Source of the DNA: Bacillota bacterium
GTDB taxonomy: Bacteria; Bacillota_A; Clostridia; Peptostreptococcales; Anaerovoracaceae
Assembly (NCBI GenBank): GCA_017556895.1
Contig: JAFYLX010000134.1
Coordinates: 1-5,009 of the forward strand
Direction: 5' to 3'
Length of the DNA: 5,009 nucleotides
This document shows positions 4,792 through 5,009 of the stretch, in pieces. The first letter of the stretch is position 1. Each line of letters opens with the position of its first letter. A model generated the notes under the pieces. That model worked only from the letters and a program-made list of their open reading frames with translations, ran no database searches and was not told where the DNA came from. The position numbers were made by a program, and so were the translations under genes.

Positions 4792-5009
4792 ATGAAAATA
4801 GCTCTTATATATTTTGGTATGGCAGCGGCAGGTTATATTGCAGCCATACCTCTTAAAAAATACCAGAACAAATTTGCGTGGATGTGGAAATTCCTGACAT
4901 TTGTTGTATTTTCCCTGGTTTTTTCCATGGGATACAAGATTGGATCAAACCAAAGTGTAATAAATGACATAGGAACTATTGGTATCTACTCCTTGATTCT
5001 GGCTATTGC
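4792..5009 (+). CDS. lysO: LysO/DUF340 family protein, probable lysine exporter (N-terminal part, cut by window)
   Basis: An open frame runs from ATG 4792 to the window edge (72 complete codons), preceded by AGAAGG with a 9-base gap. It was found by translating this stretch directly. The start is hydrophobic (4-20) and ends in a short basic loop (LKKYQNK, 21-27). A second membrane segment (about 30-46) leads into SMGYKIGSN (45-53), then IGTIGIYSLILAI (60-72), the start of a third segment. This pattern, a membrane helix ending in MG-x-x-(I/V)GSN followed a few residues later by (L/I)GT(I/L)G, is what I recall for the LysO/DUF340 family, whose Escherichia coli member YbjE exports L-lysine. In many Clostridia the family is encoded as two short consecutive genes; the truncation hides whether that is so here. 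Sitting downstream of kdd supports a link to lysine. Recognition is by remembered motif only, with no alignment. Confidence 0.72.
   Translation, partial: MKIALIYFGMAAAGYIAAIPLKKYQNKFAWMWKFLTFVVFSLVFSMGYKIGSNQSVINDIGTIGIYSLILAI

Overview
The window looks like a low-GC Gram-positive anaerobe, most likely a member of the Clostridia that ferments amino acids. Three things point there: the clostridial-type EF-Tu tail with AGA-rich arginine codons, purine-rich AGGAGG-type ribosome binding sites with short intrinsic terminators, and a lipoprotein (not freely periplasmic) TRAP binding protein beside a lysine-fermentation enzyme. The genus cannot be fixed from the sequence.

Layout. Bases 1-231 are the 3' end of tuf (EF-Tu), closed by an intrinsic terminator at 335-365. 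The 314-base gap 232-545 holds no gene but is rich in control signals: a hairpin just after tuf, the terminator, four tandem 10-bp direct repeats (401-440), a near-consensus sigma-A promoter (TTGACT-17-TACAAT, 455-483), a small inverted repeat over its -10 box and an imperfect dyad in the leader. Then come, all on the + strand: kdd (546-1589, L-erythro-3,5-diaminohexanoate dehydrogenase family), a tripartite TRAP transporter made of the binding lipoprotein dctP (1644-2666), the small membrane subunit dctQ (2861-3397) and the large membrane subunit dctM (3398-4702), a bidirectional-type terminator (4717-4747), and the start of a LysO/DUF340 family gene (4792 to the window edge).

How the genes may work together. 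Kdd carries out the NAD-dependent oxidative deamination step of the lysine fermentation pathway (lysine, beta-lysine, 3,5-diaminohexanoate, 5-amino-3-oxohexanoate). LysO is the lysine exporter family. A TRAP transporter, normally an organic-acid importer that uses a sodium gradient, lies between them. The simplest reading is a locus for uptake, catabolism and overflow control of lysine or a related diamino acid, with the TRAP system as a candidate importer. That substrate is inferred from neighbours only. The other lysine-pathway genes (kamA, kamDE, kce, kal) are not in the window. A strong hairpin between dctP and dctQ would favour more binding protein than membrane subunits.
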